NCBI GenBank assembly: GCA_965228065.1
Contig: OZ245788.1
Coordinates: forward strand, 1,798,001 to 1,862,000
DNA: 64,000 nt
Source of the DNA: Sphingobium_A sp965228065
Lineage (GTDB): Bacteria > Pseudomonadota > Alphaproteobacteria > Sphingomonadales > Sphingomonadaceae
Direction of reading: 5' to 3'
Both the position numbers and the translations under genes were made by a program. Positions 27,828 through 36,915 of this stretch are shown here, in pieces; the first letter of the stretch is position 1; every line of letters begins with the position of its first letter. The notes beneath the pieces were generated by a model. That model was not told the DNA's origin. It worked only from the letters and a program-made list of their open reading frames with translations, and did not search any database.

Positions 27828-29254
27828 AGGGCGTCAACACCGAGATCGGAATCATCCATTTCATCGGCATCGGCGGGATCGGCATGTCCGGCATCGCCGA
27901 GGTCATGCACAATATGGGCTATTCGGTGCAGGGCTCGGACATGGCCGAAAGCTATGTGATCGAGGGTCTGCGCAAGCGCGGCATCAAGGTGATGATCGGT
28001 CAGCAGGCCGAGAATGTCGAAGGCGTGGCAGTCGTCGTGACGTCGACCGCGATCAAGCGCGGCAATGCCGAGGTGGAGCGTGCTTACGAACTACGCATCC
28101 CCGTGGTGCGCCGCGCGGAGATGCTTGCGGAACTGATGCGTCTCAAATCGACGGTCGCGGTGGCGGGTACGCATGGCAAGACCACGACGACGTCGATGAT
28201 CGCCGCAGTGCTCGATGCCGGCGGGGTCGATCCGACGGTGATCAATGGCGGCATCATCAACAGCTATGGATCGAACGCGCGGCTCGGCGCCAGCGAGTGG
28301 ATGGTCGTCGAGGCCGACGAAAGCGATGGCAGCTTCCTGCGTCTCGACGGCACGATCGCGGTCGTCACCAACATCGATCCCGAGCATCTCGACCATTATG
28401 GTTCGTTCGATGCGGTGAAGTCCGCCTTCATCGAATTTGTCGAGAATGTGCCTTTCTACGGCGCGGCTTTGCTGTGCCTCGACCATCCCGAAGTGCAGGC
28501 GATCCTGCCGCGCATCCGCGACCGCCGTGTCGTCACCTACGGCTTTTCCGCTCAGGCCGATGTGCGCGGCGAACAGGTCACGCCGATCCCCGGCGGCAAT
28601 CGCTTCGATGTCGTCATCCGCAGTCGCGACGGATCGCTCCGCCGGATCGAGGGTGTCGAAATGCCGATGCCCGGCCGTCACAATGTCCAGAATGCGCTCG
28701 CGGCGATCGGTGTCGCGCTGGAGATGGGCATCCCCGATGCGACCATCCAGCAAGGCTTTGCCCGCTTCGGCGGCGTGAAGCGGCGCTTCACCAAGGTCGG
28801 CGAAGTCGCGGTCGATGGCGGAGCCGTGACTGTGATCGACGATTACGGCCATCACCCCGTCGAGATTCGCGCTGTGCTGGCCGCCGCGCGCGAGGGCGTG
28901 AAGGGCCGGGTGATCGCGGTGGTCCAGCCGCATCGCTATTCGCGACTGGGCAATCTGATGGACGAGTTCCAGCAGGCCTTCAACGATGCCGACATCGTCT
29001 ATGCCGCCCCGGTCTATGCCGCCGGCGAGGCGCCGATCGAAGGCGTCGATTCCGCGGCGCTCGTCGCGGGGCTCCGTTTGCGCGGGCATCGCGCAGCCAG
29101 CGAGATCGAAAGCGCCGACGCGCTGGCCGACGCGCTGGCCGCGGATTTGCAGCCCGGTGACATGGTCGTGTGCCTCGGCGCCGGTGACATCACCAAATGG
29201 GCCGCCGGCCTTGCCGATGCGGTGACTGCGGCGCGCGTGGGGATGGCGACATGA
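27824..29254 (+). CDS. murC: UDP-MurNAc:L-alanine ligase MurC
   Basis: First Mur ligase of the cytoplasmic pathway. FIGIGGIGMSGIAEVMH near the N-terminus, ATP loop AGTHGKTTTTSM (near residue 112), EADESDGSFL, NIDPEHLDHY and DDYGHHPVEI (near 345) are all present. It starts at a GTG overlapping the murG TGA by four bases and has 476 residues. Confidence 0.96.
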   Translation: MKGVNTEIGIIHFIGIGGIGMSGIAEVMHNMGYSVQGSDMAESYVIEGLRKRGIKVMIGQQAENVEGVAVVVTSTAIKRGNAEVERAYELRIPVVRRAEMLAELMRLKSTVAVAGTHGKTTTTSMIAAVLDAGGVDPTVINGGIINSYGSNARLGASEWMVVEADESDGSFLRLDGTIAVVTNIDPEHLDHYGSFDAVKSAFIEFVENVPFYGAALLCLDHPEVQAILPRIRDRRVVTYGFSAQADVRGEQVTPIPGGNRFDVVIRSRDGSLRRIEGVEMPMPGRHNVQNALAAIGVALEMGIPDATIQQGFARFGGVKRRFTKVGEVAVDGGAVTVIDDYGHHPVEIRAVLAAAREGVKGRVIAVVQPHRYSRLGNLMDEFQQAFNDADIVYAAPVYAAGEAPIEGVDSAALVAGLRLRGHRAASEIESADALADALAADLQPGDMVVCLGAGDITKWAAGLADAVTAARVGMAT

Positions 29255-30150
29255 CCGCGTCCGACACGATTCCCCGCGTCCGCGGCAAGCTGACTCCGCG
29301 CGCGGCGCTGGCGCCCCTGGTCTGGTTCAAGTCGGGCGGCGCGGCCGAATGGCTGTTCGAACCCGCTGATGTCGACGATCTGAGTGACTTTCTCGCTGGG
29401 CTCGATCCGTCCGTTCCGATCATGGGGCTGGGCCTGGGATCCAACATGATCGTCCGCGACGGTGGCGTGTCGGGCGTGGTCGTTCGTCTCGGCAAGGCGT
29501 TTGCCAAGGTGGACCGTGTCGATTCCGTCACCGTGTCGTGTGGTGGCGGGGCAAGCGGGATCCTAGTGTCTTCCAGCGCGCGCGACGCGGGGATTGGCGG
29601 TCTGGAGTTCCTTCGCTCGATACCGGGCACGGTCGGTGGTTTCGTCCGCATGAACGGCGGGGCCTATGGCCGCGAGGTCAAGGACGTGCTGGTCGATTGC
29701 GAGGTCGTGTTGCGCTCGGGGCAGCGGAAAACCCTTGGCCTCGACGAACTCGACTATAGCTATCGGCACAGCGAACTGCCCGCGGGTTGCATCGTGGTTG
29801 GCGCCGCCTTCCGCGGTCATGCGGCCGAGCCTGCCGCGATCCAGGCGGAGATGGACCGTATCGCCGCCGAGCGCGAAGCCTCGCAGCCGCTGCGCTCGCG
29901 GACCGGCGGGTCGACCTTCAAGAATCCGCAAGGCCACAAGGCCTGGGCGCTGATCGACGATGCCGGCTGTCGTGGCCTGCAGATCGGTGATGCGCAGGTG
30001 TCGGAGAAGCATTGCAACTTCCTGCTCAACCTTGGTTCGGCAAGCTCTGCCGATATCGAGGCACTGGGTGAGGAAGTGCGCCGCCGTGTGAAGGCGAAGT
30101 CGGGCGTCACGCTCGAATGGGAAATTCAGCGTATCGGAGTGACCAAGTGA
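29251..30150 (+). CDS. murB: UDP-N-acetylenolpyruvoylglucosamine reductase MurB
   Basis: FAD- and NADPH-dependent enzyme that completes UDP-MurNAc. It shows TWFK-like VWFKSGGAAEWLFEP, GLGSNMIVRDGG (FAD loop, near residue 60), GLEFLRSIPGTVGG (near 115), YSYRHSELP with the flavin-proximal residues, and GSTFKNPQGHKAWALIDDAG, which contains the catalytic region (near 215-235). It has 299 residues. Its ATG overlaps the murC stop by four bases. Confidence 0.95.
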   Translation: MTASDTIPRVRGKLTPRAALAPLVWFKSGGAAEWLFEPADVDDLSDFLAGLDPSVPIMGLGLGSNMIVRDGGVSGVVVRLGKAFAKVDRVDSVTVSCGGGASGILVSSSARDAGIGGLEFLRSIPGTVGGFVRMNGGAYGREVKDVLVDCEVVLRSGQRKTLGLDELDYSYRHSELPAGCIVVGAAFRGHAAEPAAIQAEMDRIAAEREASQPLRSRTGGSTFKNPQGHKAWALIDDAGCRGLQIGDAQVSEKHCNFLLNLGSASSADIEALGEEVRRRVKAKSGVTLEWEIQRIGVTK

Positions 30151-31067
30151 GCGAGCCCCTCCACATCGCGGTGCTGATGGGCGGCTGGTCGGCCGAACGC
30201 GAAGTCTCGCTGTCGAGCGGCAAGGAGATTGCCGACGCGCTCGAAAGCATCGGCCACCGGGTCACGCGCATCGACATGGATCGCAACGTCGCACAGGTGA
30301 TCGCCGGTGTGCGGCCCGACGTAGTGTTCAACGCCTTGCACGGGTCGCCCGGCGAGGACGGCACCGTCCAGGGCATGCTCGATCTGATGCAGATCCCCTA
30401 TACGCATAGCGGGATCGCGACTTCGGTGATCGCGATCGACAAGGAACTGACCAAGCTTCTGCTCGTGCCGCACGGCATTCGCATGCCCGAAGGCCGGATC
30501 GTCGAGAGTGCTGCCGTCCACGATGCCGACCCGCTGCCACGCCCCTATGTGCTCAAGCCGGTCAACGAAGGGTCGTCGGTCGGTGTCGCGATCGTGACCC
30601 AAGGCGGCAATTACGGCGATCCGATCGGTCGCGACGTCGAGGGTCCGTGGCTGCATTTCGACCGGCTGCTTGCCGAACCGTTCATCCGCGGTCGCGAACT
30701 GACCGTCGCGGTGCTCGGAAACGAAGCGCTTGCCGTTACCGAGTTGAGGCCGAAGAGCGGCTTCTACGACTATGATGCCAAATATACCGACGGGCTGACC
30801 GATCATATCTGCCCCGCCGACATTCCCGGCGAGATCGCCGATGCCGCGCTGGACATGGCATTGCGCGCGCATCACATTCTGGGCTGCAAGGGTACCAGCC
30901 GTTCGGACTTCCGTTGGGATGACGAACGCGGTCTGGCTGGCCTCTATCTGCTCGAAGTGAACACGCAGCCCGGCATGACGCCGCTCAGCCTCGTGCCCGA
31001 GCAGGCCAGATATCGCGGCATAGCCTATGCGGCGCTGTGCGACCGTATCGTGAGGGACGCCCTATGA
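30147..31067 (+). CDS. ddl: D-alanine:D-alanine ligase
   Basis: An ATP-grasp enzyme that makes the D-Ala-D-Ala dipeptide used by MurF. LMGGWSAEREVSLSSG, NALHGSPGEDGTVQGMLD (near residue 65), KPVNEGSSVGV, and the C-terminal EVNTQPGMTPLSL (near 275) are diagnostic. The start is a GTG overlapping the murB stop by four bases. It has 306 residues. Confidence 0.96.
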   Translation: MSEPLHIAVLMGGWSAEREVSLSSGKEIADALESIGHRVTRIDMDRNVAQVIAGVRPDVVFNALHGSPGEDGTVQGMLDLMQIPYTHSGIATSVIAIDKELTKLLLVPHGIRMPEGRIVESAAVHDADPLPRPYVLKPVNEGSSVGVAIVTQGGNYGDPIGRDVEGPWLHFDRLLAEPFIRGRELTVAVLGNEALAVTELRPKSGFYDYDAKYTDGLTDHICPADIPGEIADAALDMALRAHHILGCKGTSRSDFRWDDERGLAGLYLLEVNTQPGMTPLSLVPEQARYRGIAYAALCDRIVRDAL

Positions 31068-32059
31068 GCAGTGCATCCACCATCCGCAGGGGCAATGCCG
31101 GGCGTGCGCGACCCAAGGTTGCCGGGCGCAAGCCGGCGGCGAAGCGCAAGTCGATGATGACACGGCTGATGGAAACATTGCCGATCCCCGTCGAGACCTT
31201 CCAGCGTCTTGTCGGCTATGGGGCGGTGGCGCTGATCGTGCTGCTTGCCGGTGCGGCGGCCACGATCATGGGGGTGCCCCAGGCTGCCGGCGTCGCGCTT
31301 GCCGAGATGACCGGTCGTGCCGGCTTCGAAGTGAAGCGGATCGAACTGACCGGCGTCGACCGGATGGAGCGGCTGACCGTCTATGCCATCGCGGCCGATC
31401 AGCATTCGATGGCGATGCCGCTGGTCGATCTGGAGAAGGTGCGCAGCCAGCTGATGACCTATGGCTGGATCGCCGATGCGCGCGTGTCGCGGCGTTTGCC
31501 CGACACGCTGCTGATCGACATCGTCGAGCGCAAACCCGCAGCCATCTGGCAGAATGCGCAGAAATTGACGCTGATCGATGCGACCGGGGTCGAGCTGGAG
31601 CCGGTTTCGATCGCGGCCATGCCGGATCTTCCGCTGGTGGTCGGCACCGATGCCAACAAGCAGATCGCGGCGCTCGACACGCTGCTCGAAGCGGCGCCCG
31701 CGCTCAAGCCGATGCTGGCCGGGGCGACCTGGATCGGCAAGCGTCGCTGGGATCTGCGCTTCCAGTCGGGCGAAACGCTGGCGCTGCCCGAGGGCGCACC
31801 CGCTGCCGCGGCGGCGCTGGTCAAATTTGCGCGGATGGACGGCACGGATCGACTGCTCGGCCGGGGTTTCGTGCGTTTCGACATGCGCATTCCCGATAAA
31901 TTCTACGTTCGCCTGCCCCCCAAGGGTGCGGCACGGTCGATCGTCCCCGACAACACGACAACCGCCAAGGCGGAGGCGACGACCGCCAAGGCGACAGACG
32001 ACAGCAAGCAAGCCAAGCAGGACAAGAAGGACAAGGCCAATGGCACAACCGCGGGCTGA
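31064..32059 (+). CDS. ftsQ: Cell division protein FtsQ
   Basis: A 331-residue bitopic protein with a basic cytoplasmic N-terminus (about 50 residues), one transmembrane helix (about 58-80), a POTRA domain (FEVKRIELTGVDRMER onward) and a FtsQ/DivIB beta domain. It scaffolds FtsB/FtsL in the divisome. The C-terminus is a Lys/Ala/Thr-rich tail. It overlaps ddl by four bases and ftsA by 20 bases. Confidence 0.93.
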   Translation: MSSASTIRRGNAGRARPKVAGRKPAAKRKSMMTRLMETLPIPVETFQRLVGYGAVALIVLLAGAAATIMGVPQAAGVALAEMTGRAGFEVKRIELTGVDRMERLTVYAIAADQHSMAMPLVDLEKVRSQLMTYGWIADARVSRRLPDTLLIDIVERKPAAIWQNAQKLTLIDATGVELEPVSIAAMPDLPLVVGTDANKQIAALDTLLEAAPALKPMLAGATWIGKRRWDLRFQSGETLALPEGAPAAAAALVKFARMDGTDRLLGRGFVRFDMRIPDKFYVRLPPKGAARSIVPDNTTTAKAEATTAKATDDSKQAKQDKKDKANGTTAG

Positions 32060-33302
32060 AGGACTGATCACCGCCCTGGACATCGGCTCCTGGAAGGTCT
32101 CCGCACTGATCGCGGAGAAGACCGAGAGCGGTGAGATCAACGTGCTCGCCACCGGCCAGCGCGAGAGCCAGGGCGTCAAGCGCGGCTATATCGCCGACAT
32201 GGCCGCCACCGAGCGCGCCGTGCGTGAAGCGGTCGAGCAGGCAGAACGTATCGCGGGCACCAATATCGAGGATGTCTGGGTCAGTTTCTCCGCCGGCGGG
32301 CTGGTCAGCGACATCGCCTCGGTCGAGGTCGAACTGGGCGGTCACCGGATCGAACAGGAGGATATCAACGAACTGCTCGCCGCCGGGCGCGGTTCGATCG
32401 ATCCCGACGGGCGGATGGTGCTTCACGCGTTGCCCACGCTTTATACGCTCGACGGTCTGCGCGGGGTGAAGACGCCGCTCGGTTTGCACGCCGATCGCAT
32501 GGGCGTCGACATCCATGTCGTCGCAGCCGACGGATCGCCGGTCCGCAATCTCGATCTGTGCGTCCGCTCCGCCTATCTCAAGGTGAAGTCGATCGTCGCC
32601 TCGCCCGTCGCGACGGGCATGGCCTGTCTTACCGATGAAGAGCGTGAACTGGGCGTGGCGCTGGTCGAACTCGGCGCGGGCGTCACCAATGTCTCGCTGT
32701 TCGCCGGCGGCATGCTGGTCGGGTTGATGTCGATCCCGTTCGGCGCTGCCGACATCACCGACGATATCGCCTCCGCATTCGGCACGCGGCGCACGCATGC
32801 GGAGCGGATGAAGTGCTTCTATGGATCGGCGACGACCAGTCCGCGCGACAATCACGACATGATCGAAGTCGCGCCGATTTCGCCCGATGGCGATCAGTCG
32901 GATACGACGCGGATCACGCGCGCGCAGCTGATCTCTGTCATCCGCCAACGGCTCGAGCATCTGACCGGCGAGATTGGCAAGGCGCTTAATGAACTCGGCT
33001 TTTCGGGGCCGGTCGGGCGCCAGGTCGTGTTGACCGGCGGGGGCGCAGAGCTGAAGGGCCTTGCCGATTATATGCAGGGCGCGCTTGGTCGTGCGGTACG
33101 GCTCGGCAAGCCGCGCGGATTGATCGGGCTGCCCGACGCGCATAGCGGGCCGGGTTTCGCGACGCTGGCGGGGCTGGTCCAATATGCCGCGGCCAACCCC
33201 GTGGATCTGCGGGCGATCGTGCCCGCGCAACAGATGGTGCATCGCGCGGCGGGATCCGGGCTGATGCAGCGGCTGATTACCGCCTTTCGGGCGGGCTATT
33301 GA
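32040..33302 (+). CDS. ftsA: Cell division protein FtsA
   Basis: The actin-like membrane tether for FtsZ. It has 420 residues from the ATG at 32040 (MAQPRAEGLITALDIGSWKVS). The nucleotide-binding phosphate loop ALDIGSWKV, the ELGAGVTNVSLF phosphate-2 loop (near residue 215), the VLTGGGAELKGL adenosine motif (near 335), and an amphipathic, basic C-terminus (GLMQRLITAFRAGY) that should bind the membrane are seen. The open frame upstream is inside ftsQ. Confidence 0.96.
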   Translation: MAQPRAEGLITALDIGSWKVSALIAEKTESGEINVLATGQRESQGVKRGYIADMAATERAVREAVEQAERIAGTNIEDVWVSFSAGGLVSDIASVEVELGGHRIEQEDINELLAAGRGSIDPDGRMVLHALPTLYTLDGLRGVKTPLGLHADRMGVDIHVVAADGSPVRNLDLCVRSAYLKVKSIVASPVATGMACLTDEERELGVALVELGAGVTNVSLFAGGMLVGLMSIPFGAADITDDIASAFGTRRTHAERMKCFYGSATTSPRDNHDMIEVAPISPDGDQSDTTRITRAQLISVIRQRLEHLTGEIGKALNELGFSGPVGRQVVLTGGGAELKGLADYMQGALGRAVRLGKPRGLIGLPDAHSGPGFATLAGLVQYAAANPVDLRAIVPAQQMVHRAAGSGLMQRLITAFRAGY

Positions 33303-33375
33303 TGAACCGGAACGGCTCATATCGTGGCTTGACCACAAGGGGCTGGGGGTCGCCGGCAAGACTCGACACAATTTT

Positions 33376-33391
33376 TTACTCGTGGATTAAC
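33376..33391. promoter_or_regulatory. Candidate CtrA box upstream of ftsZ
   Basis: TTAC-N7-TTAAC, one base from the CtrA consensus, in the 174-base ftsA-ftsZ gap, 86-101 bases before the ftsZ ATG. CtrA represses ftsZ in Caulobacter through a site in its promoter, so the position is plausible. The gap's AT-rich middle also fits a dedicated ftsZ promoter. Confidence 0.5.
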
Positions 33392-33476
33392 TTTTTTGGT
33401 GATTCCGCGAATCGGTTGGTGCAAAAACGTCAAGGGGCATTTGCTTCGCCCGCGACGAAGCTTGGGAGTTAAACAA

Positions 33477-34904
33477 ATGAGCATCGAATTCATGCCGCCT
33501 GAGGTCGATGAACTTCGGCCCAGGATCAGCGTCATCGGCGTTGGCGGCGCGGGCGGAAACGCCATTGCCAACATGATGGCCAGTCAGGTTCAGGGGGTGG
33601 ACTTCATCGTCGCGAACACCGACGCGCAGGCGCTCAACGCCTCGCCGGCGGAGCGGCGCATCCAGCTTGGCCTGCGTATCACCCAGGGTCTCGGCGCGGG
33701 TTCGCGGCCTGAAATCGGTCGCGCCGCGGCTGAGGAAGCGATGGAGCAGATCGATCGCGCGCTCGAAGGCGCGCATATGTGCTTCGTCGCAGCCGGCATG
33801 GGCGGCGGCACGGGCACCGGCGCTGCGCCGGTGATCGCCAAGGCCGCGCGCGACAAGGGCATCCTGACCGTGGGTGTCGTCACCAAGCCGTTCAGCTTCG
33901 AAGGCTCGCGCCGTTCGCGTTCGGCGGATGCCGGCATCGAGGAACTGCAGAAGCATGTCGACACGCTGATCGTCATTCCGAACCAGAATCTGTTCCTGAT
34001 CGCCAATGCGAACACGACCTTCAAGGAAGCGTTCCAGATGGCCGACGAGGTCCTTCAGCAGGGCGTTCGCGGCATCACCGACCTGATGGTCATGCCTGGC
34101 CTGATCAACCTCGACTTCGCCGACGTCCGTTCGGTGATGGGCGAGATGGGCAAGGCGATGATGGGCACCGGCGAAGCCGAAGGCGACGGCCGTGCGATCG
34201 AAGCCGCGGAGAAGGCGATCGCCAATCCGCTGCTCGACGGCGTCTCGATGAAGGGTGCCAAGGGCGTCATCATCTCGATCACCGGCGGCGACGACATGCG
34301 CCTGATGGAAGTCGACGAGGCTGCCAATCACATCAAGGAACTCGTCGATCCCGACGCGAACATCATCTGGGGTTCGGCGTTCAACAATGATCTGCAGGGC
34401 AAGATCCGCGTTTCGGTGGTGGCGACCGGCATCGAGGCTGAAACCTCGGTCCAGCCCGAGCCGGCCCGTGTTTTCGCCTTCCCGACCGCACGTGATCGCG
34501 CGCCGGAGCCGGTGAAGGCTGCGCCCGTCGAGCAGGCGCCTGCAGCTGTTCTCGAGGCGCCGGAGGCGGTGTCTGCTGACTCCGACGCCGGTGAGGAACT
34601 GCTTCTCGACAGCGCTCGGATCGTCGATGAGCCGGCGGAAGCGCCGCTCGACCTGACCGTCGAGGCACCCGAGGCGGTTGAAGCAGCGCCGGAACCCAAG
34701 CCGGCAGCGCCGAGCTGGCTCGCGCCCGAGGCGGAAGCCGCACCCGAGCCGCGCGCACCGCGCGTTTCGACGGGCGGCGGCACGCTGTTCGAGCGGATGT
34801 CCAACATCGCGCGTGGCGCGGCGAAGGGCGACGATGCGGATGCGGACGGCAAGACCGATCCGCTGGATATCCCGCGTTTCCTGAACCGCCAGAACAACCA
34901 GTAA
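33477..34904 (+). CDS. ftsZ: Cell division GTPase FtsZ
   Basis: The tubulin-like protein that forms the division ring. It has 475 residues. The GTP signature GGGTGTG (near residue 105), the T7 catalytic loop NLDFADV (near 208), a long acidic Pro/Ala/Glu-rich linker (about 325-455), and the conserved C-terminal peptide DIPRFLNRQNNQ for FtsA binding are present. The start ATG at 33477 has a GGGAG ribosome site eight bases upstream; longer starts have no homology. A terminator follows. Confidence 0.98.
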   Translation: MSIEFMPPEVDELRPRISVIGVGGAGGNAIANMMASQVQGVDFIVANTDAQALNASPAERRIQLGLRITQGLGAGSRPEIGRAAAEEAMEQIDRALEGAHMCFVAAGMGGGTGTGAAPVIAKAARDKGILTVGVVTKPFSFEGSRRSRSADAGIEELQKHVDTLIVIPNQNLFLIANANTTFKEAFQMADEVLQQGVRGITDLMVMPGLINLDFADVRSVMGEMGKAMMGTGEAEGDGRAIEAAEKAIANPLLDGVSMKGAKGVIISITGGDDMRLMEVDEAANHIKELVDPDANIIWGSAFNNDLQGKIRVSVVATGIEAETSVQPEPARVFAFPTARDRAPEPVKAAPVEQAPAAVLEAPEAVSADSDAGEELLLDSARIVDEPAEAPLDLTVEAPEAVEAAPEPKPAAPSWLAPEAEAAPEPRAPRVSTGGGTLFERMSNIARGAAKGDDADADGKTDPLDIPRFLNRQNNQ

Positions 34905-34937
34905 TAGGGGGCGTTCGCCGGTCTCGGCGAACGAGCA

Positions 34938-34985
34938 GGGGCCGGACGGCCGGGAGCATCGCTCTCGCCGTCCGGCCCTTTCTAT
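34938..34985 (+). terminator. Rho-independent terminator after ftsZ (end of dcw cluster)
   Basis: A 12-bp stem (GGGCCGGACGGC / GCCGTCCGGCCC) with a 16-base loop, then CTTTTCTATTTT. It is preceded by a second hairpin (GCGTTCGCCG-GTCT-CGGCGAACG, 34911-34933). Confidence 0.85.
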
Positions 34986-35090
34986 TTTGCGTCGTCGCTT
35001 CGGCCGATCAGGCTGGCAGTGCGGCTCGGCGGGATTCGGCTTGCAATTCATGTGGGCTTCATCGAAACCGCGCTCGGTGCGGGATCAGCC

Positions 35091-36905
35091 ATGAAAATCA
35101 TTCAAACTCTCCGTGTGACCGCGGCGGCGACCGCGCTGCTGTTGTTGATGCCGGTCGCTGCGCATGCGCAGCCGATCTCCGATGCGGAGGCTGGCCGTTC
35201 TCTTTCCCAGGCGCTCAACACGCTGTCGACGGATCCGCAGAATGTCCGTGCGCTGGTCGAGGCTGGCGAAGCGGCGCTTGCGCTCGACGATACCAACGGC
35301 GCGCTCGGCTTTTTTGCGCGCGCCGAAGAAGTCGATCCGCGCAATGGTCGGGTCAAGGCCGGGCTCGGGCGTGCGATGCTGATGACGGAGAAACCCCGCG
35401 AAGCGCTGAAGCTTTTCAACGACGCGGTCGCTCTCGGCGTACCGGAGGGCGATATCGCCGGAGATCGCGGCCTTGCCTATGATCTGCGCGGGGATACGCG
35501 CCGTGCACAGCGCGATTATGGCGTGGCGCTGCGGCGCGGCCCCGATGCGGAGGTGACGCGACGCATGGCGCTTTCGCTCGCGATCGGTGGGGATCGCGAG
35601 GCGGCCATGCAGACGCTCGATCCGTTGCTGCGGGCGCAGGATCGTGCCGCTTGGCGTGCCCGCGCCTTCATCATGGCGATCGGCGGCGACGTCGATGGTG
35701 CCAACGGTGTCGCGCGAACCGTGATGCCCGCAAATCTTGCCCAGCCGATGGCCCCCTTCTTCGAGCGGCTGCATTCGCTGTCCGCGCCGCAAAAGGCGGC
35801 GGCGGTGCATTTCGGTCGCATTCCGTCGGACGGCCGGACCCCGCAGACCTTCGCGGCGGCCGATATCGATGCCCGTCCACCGCAGCCATCTGTGCGCGGC
35901 GTGGTGCCGATGAGCGAACCGATGGATTCGGGGCATGAGGCGGAGGATGAAGAACCCGCCAAGCCCGCGCTAGCGCCGGTCTCGCGTGAGCCGAGGCGGC
36001 GGCCGGGCGCCCCGGTCGCGCTTGCCGCGCGGAACGATCCCGCCCCAGCCGCTGTGACACGGACCGCGCCGGCGTCCGCTCCGCTTCGGTCAACTCGCAC
36101 GCCAACGCCAACGCCAACGACTGCACCGACGCCAACACCGACGCCTGCGCCCGTGGTTGCGACAGCCCGTGCCGAAGCACCGGCCCCTGGCTTCAGCCAG
36201 CTCGTGACCGTATCGACGCAGCAGAACCAGCCGGAACGTGTTGCGCAGGCCGCGACGGCGCCGAGCGTGGCGGTGACGGCCATCGCGCCGACGCCCGCCC
36301 CACCTCCGTCAAATCCGCCTCCTTCAAGTCCGACCTCGTCGGCCCCGACGCCGCTCGAACGCTCGCTGGCGTCGATCGTGCAGGGGCTCCAGCTCGAGCA
36401 GGCCGAAGCCGTGCCACCGCCCGAACCGGTGGTTCGCAAGCCGGTCGCGGTGGCCGCCGTGGATCGGACTGCTGTGGATCGGACCGCGGCTGACCGCGCG
36501 GCGGACGACCGCAAGGCTGCCGACAAGAAGGCGCTCGACAAGAAAACCGAAGACAAGAAGATCGCCGACAAGAAGGCAGCGGACAAGAAAGCTGCCGAGA
36601 AAAAGGCGGCTGCCGCAAAGCCCGATCCGAAGAAGCTCCATCCCGAACGGATCTGGGCGCAGATCGCGACGGGGTCGAGCAAGCCGGCGCTCGTCACCGA
36701 CTATGGCAAGCTCGTCAAAAAGGCGCCGGCTGCGTTCAGGGGCATGACGGCCTGGTCGGTTCCGTTCAAGGCGACCCGCCGCTTGCTGGTCGGACCGTTT
36801 CCGAGCGCCAGGAAAGCCGAGGAGTTCCTGAAAAAGGCGGAGATCACCGGCTTTGCATGGACGAGCACGGCCGGCATGGAGATCGAGAAGCTCGGCGGAC
36901 GATGA
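35091..36905 (+). CDS. TPR and SPOR domain secreted protein
   Basis: A 604-residue protein with a signal peptide (MKIIQTLRVTAAATALLLLMP...AHA). Tetratricopeptide-like repeats (about residues 25-190) are followed by a long Pro/Ala/Thr-rich linker, a Lys/Asp/Ala-rich stretch of DKK repeats (about 470-515), and a C-terminal SPOR domain (IWAQIATGSSKPAL onward). SPOR domains bind denuded septal peptidoglycan, and placement just after ftsZ fits a division or cell-wall role. I chose the ATG at 35091 because the signal peptide begins there. Confidence 0.85.
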   Translation: MKIIQTLRVTAAATALLLLMPVAAHAQPISDAEAGRSLSQALNTLSTDPQNVRALVEAGEAALALDDTNGALGFFARAEEVDPRNGRVKAGLGRAMLMTEKPREALKLFNDAVALGVPEGDIAGDRGLAYDLRGDTRRAQRDYGVALRRGPDAEVTRRMALSLAIGGDREAAMQTLDPLLRAQDRAAWRARAFIMAIGGDVDGANGVARTVMPANLAQPMAPFFERLHSLSAPQKAAAVHFGRIPSDGRTPQTFAAADIDARPPQPSVRGVVPMSEPMDSGHEAEDEEPAKPALAPVSREPRRRPGAPVALAARNDPAPAAVTRTAPASAPLRSTRTPTPTPTTAPTPTPTPAPVVATARAEAPAPGFSQLVTVSTQQNQPERVAQAATAPSVAVTAIAPTPAPPPSNPPPSSPTSSAPTPLERSLASIVQGLQLEQAEAVPPPEPVVRKPVAVAAVDRTAVDRTAADRAADDRKAADKKALDKKTEDKKIADKKAADKKAAEKKAAAAKPDPKKLHPERIWAQIATGSSKPALVTDYGKLVKKAPAAFRGMTAWSVPFKATRRLLVGPFPSARKAEEFLKKAEITGFAWTSTAGMEIEKLGGR

Positions 36906-36915
36906 GGCGCGACGG

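Noticed and set aside
31821..33371. A 516-codon minus-strand frame opposite ftsQ and ftsA
   Set aside because: Antisense shadow; no recognised domain, and it crosses the ftsA-ftsZ promoter gap.
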